Source: an uncultured Clostridiaceae bacterium (lineage in GTDB: Bacteria; Bacillota; Clostridia; Lachnospirales; Lachnospiraceae). From it: a stretch of 12,951 nt of DNA. Of this stretch, positions 1-5,943 are shown in pieces. Made by a program: the position numbers and the translations under genes. How positions within the stretch are numbered: the stretch's first letter is position 1; every line of letters begins with the position of its first letter. The notes under the pieces are model-generated. The model saw only the letters and a list, made by a program, of their open reading frames with translations, made no database searches and was not told where the DNA came from. The stretch is taken from NCBI GenBank assembly GCA_902477765.1, contig CABSIM010000053.1:1-12951 (forward strand). The letters are read 5' to 3'.

Positions 1-185
1 GGTTTTTTAATTAACCTTGATAAATGGTTAGTTTGCTTCCCATAATCGTACTTATACCAATTACTTCTAAGCTAGTATAACACCTTTCCATGATTTAGGC
101 AACTTATAAACCTTAACAATCTATGCATTTTTTACCATAAAATCCAGATAAATATAACGATTCTGCGGCAAATTAGCGGCAAGCG

Positions 186-209
186 CAAATGCAGGTAAAT
201 CTGCATTTG
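186..209. repeat. Perfect 9-base inverted repeat, possible operator or hairpin
   Basis: CAAATGCAG at 186-194 is followed by a 6-base loop and its exact reverse complement CTGCATTTG at 201-209. No T-run follows on either strand, so an intrinsic terminator is unlikely. It could be a protein-binding dyad or an RNA hairpin. No gene is close enough to assign it. Confidence 0.5.
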
Positions 210-401
210 GGACACCCGAATATATAGTAAATGATTTTGGATATTTGTCAATGCTTTATTTTGCGTCAGAGGCACCTTTGACTCTTGTATAATCAGTACA
301 GTCATGAAACAGAGGGAAAATCCTATTTCATATTGGTTTTAAAAAGAGAAGGTTCCTCTTTCTGGTTCATATATTTTAAGAATTTTTTGTGCTTTTATCA
401 G

Positions 402-430
402 TTGCCTTTACACGTAATTTTAGCTATGAT
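402..430 (+). promoter_or_regulatory. Sigma-A-like promoter of the potassium channel gene
   Basis: TTGCCT at 402-407 and TATGAT at 425-430 are separated by 17 bases. The predicted RNA start is near 437, about 43 bases before the ATG at 480. GTCAT occurs three times between the promoter and the ribosome binding site (432, 440, 452) and could be a regulator contact, though this is speculative. Confidence 0.5.
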
Positions 431-479
431 TGTCATAAAGTCATGATGTCGGTCATAGGGAAAGGAGGGCGCTTGTCCC

Positions 480-1226
480 ATGAAGCTGAATGAAAAACAG
501 CATCGGATTTATGATATCGTGATCAGCAGTCTGGCGGTGGTGGCGGTGATTCTGGTTCTGGTGGACCTGTCGGAGGGGCTGTCTGAATGGCAGGAAATAA
601 CGGACCAGGTGATTCTGGGAATTTTTACGCTGGATTATGCCGTAAGATTTTTCAGCGCACCTAAAAAAACTGAATTTGTCAGAACGAATATCTGTGATCT
701 GATTGCAATTTTCCCATTTCATACTATTTTCCGGGCGTTTAAAATCGCATCCTTATCCAGAGTGGCCAAATTTGCCAAAATACCCAGGCTTTTTGCGTTC
801 CTTTACAGGCCTTTTCGGAAAGCAAGACGGTTCTTTGATACAAATGGATTTAAGTATGTCCTGTTCGTGACCTCCATTATGATCATTGTCGGCGGTGTCA
901 TGATCCATTTTGCCGAAGGCATGAGCTACGGCGACGGAATCTGGTGGGCATTTGTAACGGCGACTACGGTAGGATATGGTGACATATCCCCATCCACATT
1001 TTACGGCCGTATGATTGCCATGGTGCTGATGCTGGTGGGAATCGGGCTGATCGGTACAGTGACCAGTACACTTACATCATATTTCCTGAATGTGCGGACA
1101 AAGAATGTAAAGGATGAGACCATTTATCTGATCAAAAAACAGCTGGACCAGTTTGACCAGCTGTCCGATGGAGATATAGATGATATCTGCCGTGTCCTGA
1201 AGGCGCTGAAAAAGAAAAAACAATAG
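480..1226 (+). CDS. Voltage-gated-type potassium channel (six-transmembrane)
   Basis: A 248-residue membrane protein that would conduct K+ across the cytoplasmic membrane. The selectivity filter TTVGYGD lies at about residues 162-168, after a pore helix (about 151-162) and before a hydrophobic S6 (about 174-200). Upstream are hydrophobic segments S1 (about 10-30), S2 (40-58) and S3 (66-84). An S4-like segment has positive residues every third position (R85, K88, R94, K97, K100, R103), with a neutral residue at 91, as in voltage sensors. S5 is about 122-145. The C-terminus (208-248) is charged and likely cytoplasmic, with no RCK/TrkA nucleotide-binding domain. Size fits short prokaryotic Kv-like channels. 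The start is supported by AAAGGAGGG at 461-469. It stands alone, and no terminator is obvious before the glycosyltransferase gene 139 bases downstream, so read-through is possible. Confidence 0.9.
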   Translation: MKLNEKQHRIYDIVISSLAVVAVILVLVDLSEGLSEWQEITDQVILGIFTLDYAVRFFSAPKKTEFVRTNICDLIAIFPFHTIFRAFKIASLSRVAKFAKIPRLFAFLYRPFRKARRFFDTNGFKYVLFVTSIMIIVGGVMIHFAEGMSYGDGIWWAFVTATTVGYGDISPSTFYGRMIAMVLMLVGIGLIGTVTSTLTSYFLNVRTKNVKDETIYLIKKQLDQFDQLSDGDIDDICRVLKALKKKKQ

Positions 1227-1365
1227 CCTCTGCTTTACGGAAAAGTCACGCATGCAGACGAACCTCTGTGCCGCGGCAGGCAGGCGGCAGGAGATAAGTA
1301 CAGGACGGAAATAATGCATATGGATTTTTCAGAGACATGAAGGAAAACTGAGAACTGCGGAAAGC

Positions 1366-2199
1366 ATGAAGGGTACGGAAGGGCCGGAAAAGGCGAAACG
1401 CGGGGAATGTATGGAAGGACTGAAAAGGATGGAAAGCAAGGAAAATCGGAAGAATCCTGAAATGCCGGTGGTATCCGTTATCATACCGGCTTATAACTGT
1501 GAAAAAACCATAGAGAAAGCAATGGATTCGGCGCTGATCCAGCAGCTCCCCCTGGAAGTCATTGTGATCAACGACTGCTCCCGCGACGGTACGGCAGATG
1601 TGGTGCGCAGATACAGGAATGACGGCAGGGTGCGGTACTATGAGAATTCTGTAAACCGCGGGGCCGCAGGAAGCCGGAATTTCGGCGTGAGTCTTGCAGC
1701 GGGGAAATATGTGGCCTTCCTGGATTCGGACGACTGGTGGGCTCCTAGGAAGCTCACAAAGCAGCTTGAAAAGCTGCATGCCACCCAAACGGTGCTCTGC
1801 AGCACTGCCAGGGAGCTTATGCGGCCGGACGGAAGTTCCATGGGAAAGATCATTCCCGTGCCGGAACGGATTTCCTACAAAGATCTGTTGCGCCATAACT
1901 GCATCAACTGTTCTTCTGTGGTACTGGAGCGCAGCGTGGCGCTGGAATTTCCCATGGAGCATGAGGACAGTCATGAAGACTATATTACCTGGCTGAAAGT
2001 TCTGAAAAAATACGGAAATGCCTGTGCAGTCAATGAACCTCTTCTGAAATACAGACTGAGCACCGGAGGCAAATCCGGAAACAAGCTGAAATCGGCCCGT
2101 ATGACATTCCGCGTGTACCGCTATATGGGGTTCGGGCCGGTAAAGTCGGTACTCTGTTTCTGCAGCTATGCGCTTCATGGGGTGTGGAAATACCGCTGA
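1366..2199 (+). CDS. Glycosyltransferase family 2 (GT-A fold)
   Basis: A 277-residue (maximum) cytoplasmic or membrane-associated glycosyltransferase that would move a sugar from a nucleotide-sugar donor to a surface-polymer acceptor. The GT2 fold starts at VSVIIPAYN (residues 36-44). It continues with the nucleotide-binding VINDCSRDGT (67-76), the NRGAAGSRNFG motif (97-107) and the DXD-type metal site LDSDDWW (119-125). A basic, aromatic C-terminus follows YRLSTGG and could contact membrane lipid. Length and motifs resemble TuaG-like enzymes of teichuronic acid or capsule synthesis, but the acceptor cannot be read from sequence. The start is uncertain: ATGs at 1366, 1411, 1429 and 1462 are in frame and none has a strong ribosome binding site. 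The first ~33 residues are Lys/Glu/Arg-rich and lie outside the fold, so a later start is quite possible. No partner polysaccharide genes are adjacent. Confidence 0.85.
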   Translation: MKGTEGPEKAKRGECMEGLKRMESKENRKNPEMPVVSVIIPAYNCEKTIEKAMDSALIQQLPLEVIVINDCSRDGTADVVRRYRNDGRVRYYENSVNRGAAGSRNFGVSLAAGKYVAFLDSDDWWAPRKLTKQLEKLHATQTVLCSTARELMRPDGSSMGKIIPVPERISYKDLLRHNCINCSSVVLERSVALEFPMEHEDSHEDYITWLKVLKKYGNACAVNEPLLKYRLSTGGKSGNKLKSARMTFRVYRYMGFGPVKSVLCFCSYALHGVWKYR

Positions 2200-2203
2200 A
2201 AAT

Positions 2204-2258
2204 AAAAGCGGAAACCGGAGGAGAGGAGACGGAACATCCGGGATGCCGGGGGCTTTTT
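2204..2258 (+). terminator. Possible terminator after the glycosyltransferase gene
   Basis: AAAAGC (2204-2209) and CCGG (2215-2218) can pair with CCGG (2246-2249) and GCTTTT (2252-2257), ending in a T-run. The stem is interrupted and the loop long. A tiny alternative hairpin, GCC-GGG-GGC at 2245-2253, ends at the same T-run. It is placed correctly just after the stop codon at 2199, but it is weak. Confidence 0.3.
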
Positions 2259-2325
2259 CTTCCCGGAACAGAGGGGAAATTGAGGTCGGAAATACCGGCA
2301 GTAAAATGGAAAATATTGGAAAAAA

Positions 2326-2353
2326 TTGCGTCTTTTACCTTATATGGTACTAA
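2326..2353 (+). promoter_or_regulatory. Candidate promoter for the XRE regulator
   Basis: TTGCGT at 2326-2331 and TACTAA at 2348-2353 are 16 bases apart, in a short AT-rich stretch before the gene. Other AT-rich hexamers nearby (for example around 2366-2375) could serve instead. The position suits a transcript beginning about 65 bases before the ATG at 2425. Confidence 0.35.
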
Positions 2354-2424
2354 TGGTTAATTATCTTATATTATACTCAATCCATAGACTGTAATACCGC
2401 GTGCTGTATTCAGGAGGAGCAGGA

Positions 2425-2667
2425 ATGGATGAGCAAAGGATATTATCAGAACGCATATCAGAGTTATGCAGAATGCGGGGGATTTCGTATTATGCGCTGG
2501 CGTATAAGTCCAGTGTGCCGCTGACGACATTGATGCATATCATTGACGGATCAACCAGAAACCCCGGCCTGTTTACCATCAGCAAGCTCTGCAGCGGACT
2601 GGAGATATCCCTGAAGGATTTTTTCGATTCGGAGAAATTTGCGGGGATCGAGTATGAATCGGATTGA
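2425..2667 (+). CDS. Small XRE/Cro-CI family helix-turn-helix regulator
   Basis: An 80-residue single-domain DNA-binding protein. The helix-turn-helix spans almost the whole chain: RISELCRMRGISYYALAYKS forms the first helices. SSVPLTTLMHIIDGST is the turn and recognition-helix region, followed by a helix around TISKLCSGLEISLKDFF. This is the HTH_3/Cro-CI layout with no effector or protease domain, so it would act as a simple repressor or accessory regulator of an unknown target. The ATG at 2425 is chosen because AGGAGG lies at 2412-2417, 7 bases upstream; an in-frame GTG at 2401 lies before that site and is less likely. The gene is monocistronic, with a strong terminator at 2706. No toxin or phage partner is adjacent. 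Confidence 0.85.
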   Translation: MDEQRILSERISELCRMRGISYYALAYKSSVPLTTLMHIIDGSTRNPGLFTISKLCSGLEISLKDFFDSEKFAGIEYESD

Positions 2668-2705
2668 CCGGATGAATCAGAAGAAGTGAATACTAGAGAG
2701 CGGAG

Positions 2706-2745
2706 AACAACTTCCGGGCGGCTGCCGGTGAAGTTGTTTTTCTTT
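2706..2745 (+). terminator. Intrinsic terminator of the XRE gene
   Basis: AACAACTTC (2706-2714) pairs perfectly with GAAGTTGTT (2730-2738). The inner CCGG/CCGG bases can extend the stem, and a T-rich run (2737-2745) follows. It lies 38 bases after the stop codon. Confidence 0.85.
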
Positions 2746-2819
2746 TGCTTCTGTCATGAAAACGGAAGAGAAGAGCCGGAGGCAGAGAAAGAAGATTCCT
2801 GTGGGAATGCCCGATGAAT

Positions 2820-2881
2820 AAAAAGACACGGCCGCTTCGTGTTCCGGCTTTCTTTGTGTCAGGAATCCGGGAAGCGGCCGT
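2820..2881 (-). terminator. Orphan minus-strand terminator-like inverted repeat
   Basis: ACGGCCGCTTC at 2828-2838 is the exact reverse complement of GAAGCGGCCGT at 2871-2881. CCGG at 2844-2847 and 2867-2870 can extend the stem across a 5-base bulge. Read on the minus strand, the stem is followed by GTC and five T's (2824-2820), as in an intrinsic terminator. Read on the plus strand there is no T-run. No minus-strand gene lies upstream to be terminated, so its purpose is unclear. Confidence 0.45.
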
Positions 2882-2991
2882 AAGATATGAGAAAATTCTG
2901 TTCAGAGAACGGTAAGCAGAAGTGCCAGACCTTTGATCCCCTGTCATGGGGAACCGGCTCTGATACAGAAAAAGAAATGTCCGGGCAGGAA

Positions 2992-3027
2992 CGGAACAAG
3001 CCTGTCTGCAGATGACAGACGGTTCCG
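2992..3027 (+). repeat. Hairpin-forming inverted repeat
   Basis: CGGAAC (2992-2997) pairs with GTTCCG (3022-3027), and within it CTGTC (3002-3006) pairs with GACAG (3014-3018), giving a compact two-part hairpin. CTTTTCCC begins a few bases after the stem, so it could be a weak terminator or part of a structured RNA. Confidence 0.45.
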
Positions 3028-3054
3028 CGTCCGGCTTTTCCCACCCACCCTGCC

Positions 3055-3088
3055 CCGCCGCAGACCGGCGGCTGTTTTGTACTTTTTT
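3055..3088 (+). terminator. Terminator-like hairpin upstream of the pyruvate kinase gene
   Basis: CCGCCG (3055-3060), a 5-base loop and CGGCGG (3066-3071) form a perfect GC-rich stem, followed by the T-rich stretch CTGTTTTGTACTTTTTT. It has intrinsic terminator form on the plus strand, but the only upstream plus-strand gene already has a terminator at 2706-2745. It therefore implies another transcript starting in between, or serves as insulation. Confidence 0.5.
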
Positions 3089-3194
3089 GCATGCAGCTCA
3101 GCGATTGTGACTGTACAGCACCGGTTTTCTGACGGGCTTTCCGGGGCTGTTCCCCTGTCTGTCCCTGACTGCCGGCGCGGATTCACCTTATGCA

Positions 3195-3223
3195 TGGAAA
3201 AACATTCCGGTCCATGTTATAGT
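3195..3223 (+). promoter_or_regulatory. Promoter of the pyruvate kinase-like gene
   Basis: TGGAAA (3195-3200) is 17 bases from TATAGT (3218-3223), which is preceded by an extended -10 TGT (3215-3217). The predicted start is near 3230, giving a leader of about 34 bases. Confidence 0.6.
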
Positions 3224-3263
3224 AAGAATCAGGACAGACTGTTTTGATGAGAGGAGATGCCGT

Positions 3264-4283
3264 ATGGAATATTATGGAACCCTTGGGCCGGCATGTGCCA
3301 GCCCGGAAATTCTGGAACGCATGTTCCGGGCCGGAATGACAGGGATTCGCCTGAACCTGTCCCACGGAGACCTGGAAGAAAACGGATTCCGGCTTGCTGC
3401 CGCCGGGGAGGCTGCAGCCCGCCTTGGAATCCGCCCGGAGATTCTGATTGACCTGCGCGGGCCGGAGGTCAGAATCGGCCGGTGGAAGGAAGAAAACGGA
3501 CCGCGGTCTGCGGAAACAGGTGCGCTTTTTCGCTTCGGAGACGGCGGACTTCCGGTGCCGGATGCGTTTCTTGCGCATGCATCTGCGGGAGATCATATTC
3601 TTCTGGATGACGGCCGGCTGGAATTTCTGGCGCTGGAGTGCAGTTCCGGCGGAATTCTGGCCAGAACGCTCCGGGGCGGACAGATTCTGCCGGAAAAAAG
3701 TCTGGCGCTGGCGGGAAAGGAGATCCCCATGCCGGTACTGACGGAAAGTGATCTCAGAAACATCCGGTGCGCACGCAGCCACGGTGTGACGGGAGTGATG
3801 CTTCCCTTTGTCAGAAGCCGGGAAGACCTGCTGACGCTCCGGAGAGCGCTGAGAGAAGCAGATGCAGGAGAAATCCGTATTTTTGCCAAAATTGAGAATC
3901 TGCAGGGAGTGCGTAATCTGGAGGAACTGCTGCCGGAGGCGGATGTGATCGTGATAGCCAGGGGAGATCTTGGAAATGCCATGCCGCTGTGGGAACTTCC
4001 GGGTGTCCAGAAACGCATGGCATCCCTGTGCAGAAAGGCCGGAAAGCCGTTTATGGTGGTGACCCAGCTCCTGGATTCCATGGAGAAAAGGGCAGTTCCC
4101 ACCAGGGCCGAGGTTTCGGATATTTACAATGCGGCAGCGGACGGTGCATCCTCCCTGATGCTGACCGGCGAAACTGCTGTGGGAGAGTATCCCTCTGAAG
4201 CCATGGAATATCTGGTAAGGACCGGAGAGGCGGCACTGAAAGACATAAAGGGATATGGATCGGCACAGATGAACGGCTTCTGA
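3264..4283 (+). CDS. Compact pyruvate kinase-like protein lacking the C-terminal domain
   Basis: 339 residues, against about 470-590 for typical pyruvate kinases, which convert PEP and ADP to pyruvate and ATP in the last step of glycolysis. The TIM-barrel A domain and the inserted B domain (about 72-155) are both present. Expected active-site residues are in place: R29, N31 and S33 in IRLNLSHGD, D63, K209 and E211 in AKIENLQG, D235 in ARGDLG, T267 in VVTQLLDSM, and the PTRAE (279-283) and LTGETAVGEYP (300-310) motifs. The chain ends shortly after the barrel, so the allosteric C domain is absent. The cation-site segment reads DLRGPEVRIG: Glu68 matches the K+-dependent type, while Leu64 and Ile71 match the K+-independent type. 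The gene ends cleanly with its own stop and has GAGGAG before the ATG and a promoter, so it looks functional. It could be a genuine pyruvate kinase, an auxiliary isoenzyme or a PEP-using relative. Confidence 0.85.
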   Translation: MEYYGTLGPACASPEILERMFRAGMTGIRLNLSHGDLEENGFRLAAAGEAAARLGIRPEILIDLRGPEVRIGRWKEENGPRSAETGALFRFGDGGLPVPDAFLAHASAGDHILLDDGRLEFLALECSSGGILARTLRGGQILPEKSLALAGKEIPMPVLTESDLRNIRCARSHGVTGVMLPFVRSREDLLTLRRALREADAGEIRIFAKIENLQGVRNLEELLPEADVIVIARGDLGNAMPLWELPGVQKRMASLCRKAGKPFMVVTQLLDSMEKRAVPTRAEVSDIYNAAADGASSLMLTGETAVGEYPSEAMEYLVRTGEAALKDIKGYGSAQMNGF

Positions 4284-4318
4284 AAAGACATCAGGGCAGA
4301 AGAAGCCCGGATTCTTTC
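4275..4318 (+). terminator. Possible weak terminator overlapping the pyruvate kinase stop
   Basis: GGCTTCT (4275-4281) and AGAAGCC (4301-4307) form a perfect 7-base stem with a 19-base loop, inside which CTGA and TCAG can also pair. Only a poor T-rich stretch (ATTCTTTCTG) follows. The stem overlaps the 3' ends of both convergent genes. Confidence 0.3.
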
Positions 4319-4644
4319 TGACGGCTCCATCGGTAAATTGTGGAATTTTCCGCAGGACAGTCAACGATGCTGCCTGCAGTTGCCCGGTCGATGACTTCTC
4401 TGGAATAATGTTTGTGAGGAAGAAAGATATCAGGAAGCTCCAGATGAAGTGCTCCGCAGGTCTGACATTTTAACCGGCGGAGATTGAAGATACGGATTTC
4501 GCCATCCGCGAGAATCAGGGCCCGTTTTTTGCTGTCGCGGACTTTGAGACATCCGCCGCAGAACGGGCAGCAGGGAATTTCAGAAGAAACGGCATAATAG
4601 ATTCCGTTTCTGACTGCAATCTGGTATTTTTTCATTTGAATCAT
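4291..4644 (-). CDS. Zinc-ribbon/HTH protein, DUF6431-like
   Basis: A 117-residue protein counted from the ATG at 4644. An in-frame TTG at 4659 and an ATG at 4635 are alternatives, and no site has a strong ribosome binding site. Two CxxC pairs (CPFCGG, then CQTCGA about 35 residues later) form a likely zinc ribbon around a basic strand (KVRDSKKRALI...FNLRRLKC). The segment LELPDIFLPHKHYSREVI follows, then a helical part ending in STIYRWSRQKE that resembles a transposase-type helix-turn-helix. This matches my memory of the uncharacterised DUF6431 family, common in Clostridia and possibly derived from transposase N-terminal regions. No catalytic domain is present and no inverted repeats or target duplications were found around it. 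It converges on the pyruvate kinase gene with only 7 bases between stops. The function is unknown; nucleic-acid binding is inferred. Confidence 0.65.
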   Translation of the reverse strand: MIQMKKYQIAVRNGIYYAVSSEIPCCPFCGGCLKVRDSKKRALILADGEIRIFNLRRLKCQTCGALHLELPDIFLPHKHYSREVIDRATAGSIVDCPAENSTIYRWSRQKESGLLLP

Positions 4645-4856
4645 GGGGATACCTGTCAATCCATGTGGATTTTTGCTGTATTTGTTGTACTTTATGAGGG
4701 TGTGAAAGAAAATGCAGAGTGGGTGTGGCCTCAGAAATACAATCGCAGAAAAACACAGGATGTCTTCCGGAAGTCGTAAAATATATAAAAAGGTCGAAAA
4801 TACAGGAAATCTGTACAGAAAAAGGGAGAAAAAGGGAAAGGAAATCGCCGGGACTA

Positions 4857-4885
4857 TTGACAGAAACTTCGGGATGTGAGATACT
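4857..4885 (+). promoter_or_regulatory. Promoter of the DegV gene
   Basis: A perfect TTGACA (4857-4862) is 17 bases from GATACT (4880-4885), which is preceded by an extended -10 TGA (4877-4879). A TATAAT at 4887-4892 lies 24 bases from the -35 and is less likely to be the one used. The leader is about 35 bases. Confidence 0.7.
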
Positions 4886-4926
4886 TTATAATGTAGTTTT
4901 TAAAACCTTATAAAGGGGTAATCAAA

Positions 4927-5775
4927 ATGAAAACAGCGATACTGACAGATTCGGCCTGTGATATTCCCGAAGAACTGATAGAAAAATACCATATAAAGGT
5001 GATGGCTCTTCATATTATCTATCCGGAAAAAGATTATTCAGATGGTGTGGAGATATTTCCGGGTACCATTTACAGCCGGTTTCCGGGAGAGATTCCCAAA
5101 ACATCCACGCCCAGCCCCGGAGAAGTAAAGGAGATGCTCAGTGAGATCAAGGCAGAGGGGTATACCCATGTACTGGCGTTCTCAATTTCAAGCGGTCTGA
5201 GCGGCACGTACAATACGGTGCGGAATGTGCTGGAAGAAGAGAAGGAACTGGTATCCTATATTCTGGACACCAGAAGTATTTCCATCGGCGCCGGCATCAT
5301 AGCGGCCTGGGCGGCCATGGAACTGGAAAAAGGGAGATCCTTTGAGGATGTGGCAAAAGAACTGCCGGAAAAGGTGAAGGATTCCAGAGTCTTTTATTAC
5401 ATGGATACCCTGACATACCTGCAGAAAGGCGGAAGAATCGGTCTGGTAACTTCCATTCTGGGCAGCTTCCTCAATGTAAAGCCCATTATTTCCTGCAATG
5501 AGGACGGGGTCTATTATACCGTGGCCAAGATACGGGGAACCAGACAGGGACTTTCCAGGCTTCTTCATGAGGCGAAGGCATTTGCCGGGGACAGTCCGTG
5601 TCTTCTGTCGCTGATGAACGGAGACGGAAAAGAGCAGGCGGAACAGGTGCGTCCGCGCCTGCTCCGGGAGATTCCCCGGGGAAATCTGATGGTGGAAAAG
5701 GATATTGCCGCATCCCTGGCCGTCCACACAGGACCGGGGCTGGTGGGAATCGGTGTCCTGAAGCTGCAGCAATAA
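4927..5775 (+). CDS. DegV family fatty-acid-binding protein
   Basis: 282 residues, the usual length for DegV/FakB proteins. These bind a single fatty acid and, where characterised, present it to the FakA kinase for phosphorylation and entry into phospholipid synthesis. Recognisable features are the N-terminal TDSACDIP (7-14), IPKTSTPSPGE (56-66) with the ligand-contact threonine, SSGLSGTY (88-95) with the carboxylate-binding serine, DTLTYLQKGGRIG in the middle, and the C-terminal HTGPGLVGIG (267-276). The start has AAAGGGG 8 bases upstream. The gene is a single unit with its own promoter and terminator. No fakA homologue is adjacent, which is usual because FakB-type genes are often scattered. 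Which fatty acid it binds cannot be told from sequence. Confidence 0.93.
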   Translation: MKTAILTDSACDIPEELIEKYHIKVMALHIIYPEKDYSDGVEIFPGTIYSRFPGEIPKTSTPSPGEVKEMLSEIKAEGYTHVLAFSISSGLSGTYNTVRNVLEEEKELVSYILDTRSISIGAGIIAAWAAMELEKGRSFEDVAKELPEKVKDSRVFYYMDTLTYLQKGGRIGLVTSILGSFLNVKPIISCNEDGVYYTVAKIRGTRQGLSRLLHEAKAFAGDSPCLLSLMNGDGKEQAEQVRPRLLREIPRGNLMVEKDIAASLAVHTGPGLVGIGVLKLQQ

Positions 5776-5789
5776 AAAGTGAAGAGATG

Positions 5790-5844
5790 AAAACGTCCGG
5801 CCCGGATGGCATTCTGAACTGCCATGACGGAACCGGACGTTTTT
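5790..5844 (+). terminator. Intrinsic terminator of the DegV gene
   Basis: AAAACGTCCGG (5790-5800) pairs perfectly with CCGGACGTTTT (5833-5843), and an inner ATGGCA/TGCCAT pair (5806-5811, 5820-5825) extends the hairpin. A T-run follows. The stem begins 15 bases after the stop codon. Confidence 0.9.
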
Positions 5845-5895
5845 GCTGCTGCCTGCAGAAAAGAGAATCTGAAGGGAGATTTCCGGACGAGGACA

Positions 5896-5936
5896 GAGAA
5901 AAACAGAAAGTCCCCGCATCCGCAGGAGGCGGGGAC
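5896..5936 (-). terminator. Intrinsic terminator of the aroQ-Nudix-DUF4317 operon
   Basis: GTCCCCGC (5910-5917) and GCGGGGAC (5929-5936) form a perfect 8-base stem. On the minus strand the stem is followed by TTTCTGTTTTTCTC. It lies 8 bases beyond the DUF4317 stop and back to back with the DegV terminator. Confidence 0.8.
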
Positions 5937-5943
5937 AGAACGG

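Larger units (their letters stand above)
1..479. other. AT-rich gene-free upstream region
   Basis: No open reading frame with a recognisable protein or a credible ribosome binding site is visible in these 479 bases. The stretch is clearly richer in A and T than the rest of the window. It contains a perfect 9-base dyad at 186-209, a TATAAT box at 288-293 without a convincing -35 partner, a small hairpin (AAAGAG at about 344 pairing with CTCTTT) and the likely promoter of the potassium channel gene at 402-430. It may be the regulatory region of that channel, or the edge of a region lying outside the window. Confidence 0.6.
2746..3194. other. Gene-free region with several hairpins
   Basis: No convincing coding sequence is seen on either strand. 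Open frames here lack ribosome binding sites and recognisable protein features. The one short frame with an ATG (2756-2821, a 21-residue Lys/Arg-rich peptide) has no Shine-Dalgarno sequence. The region holds a long inverted repeat at 2828-2881 with a minus-strand T-run, a hairpin at 2992-3027 and a terminator-like hairpin at 3055-3088. The promoter of the next gene is at 3195-3223. It may encode an untranslated RNA or be the remains of a lost gene. Confidence 0.5.

Noticed and set aside
1246..2178. A 310-codon minus-strand frame opposite the glycosyltransferase
   Set aside because: It is antisense to a clear GT2 domain, with no supporting start signal or protein motif.
2168..2353. A 61-codon plus-strand frame after the glycosyltransferase
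   Set aside because: It overlaps the 3' end of the GT2 gene, crosses the possible terminator and has low-complexity Gly/Arg/Asn content.
2425..2667. Toxin-antitoxin module or phage repressor for the small XRE protein
   Set aside because: No partner toxin, integrase or phage gene lies beside it, and the gene is closed off by its own terminator.
3183..4364. A 393-codon minus-strand frame opposite the pyruvate kinase gene
   Set aside because: Its composition is Arg/His/Ser/Phe-rich with no domain, and it overlaps the promoter and the DUF6431-like gene. The plus-strand gene explains the region.
4719..4913. A 64-codon plus-strand frame before DegV
   Set aside because: It runs through the DegV promoter, with no ribosome binding site and no recognisable protein.
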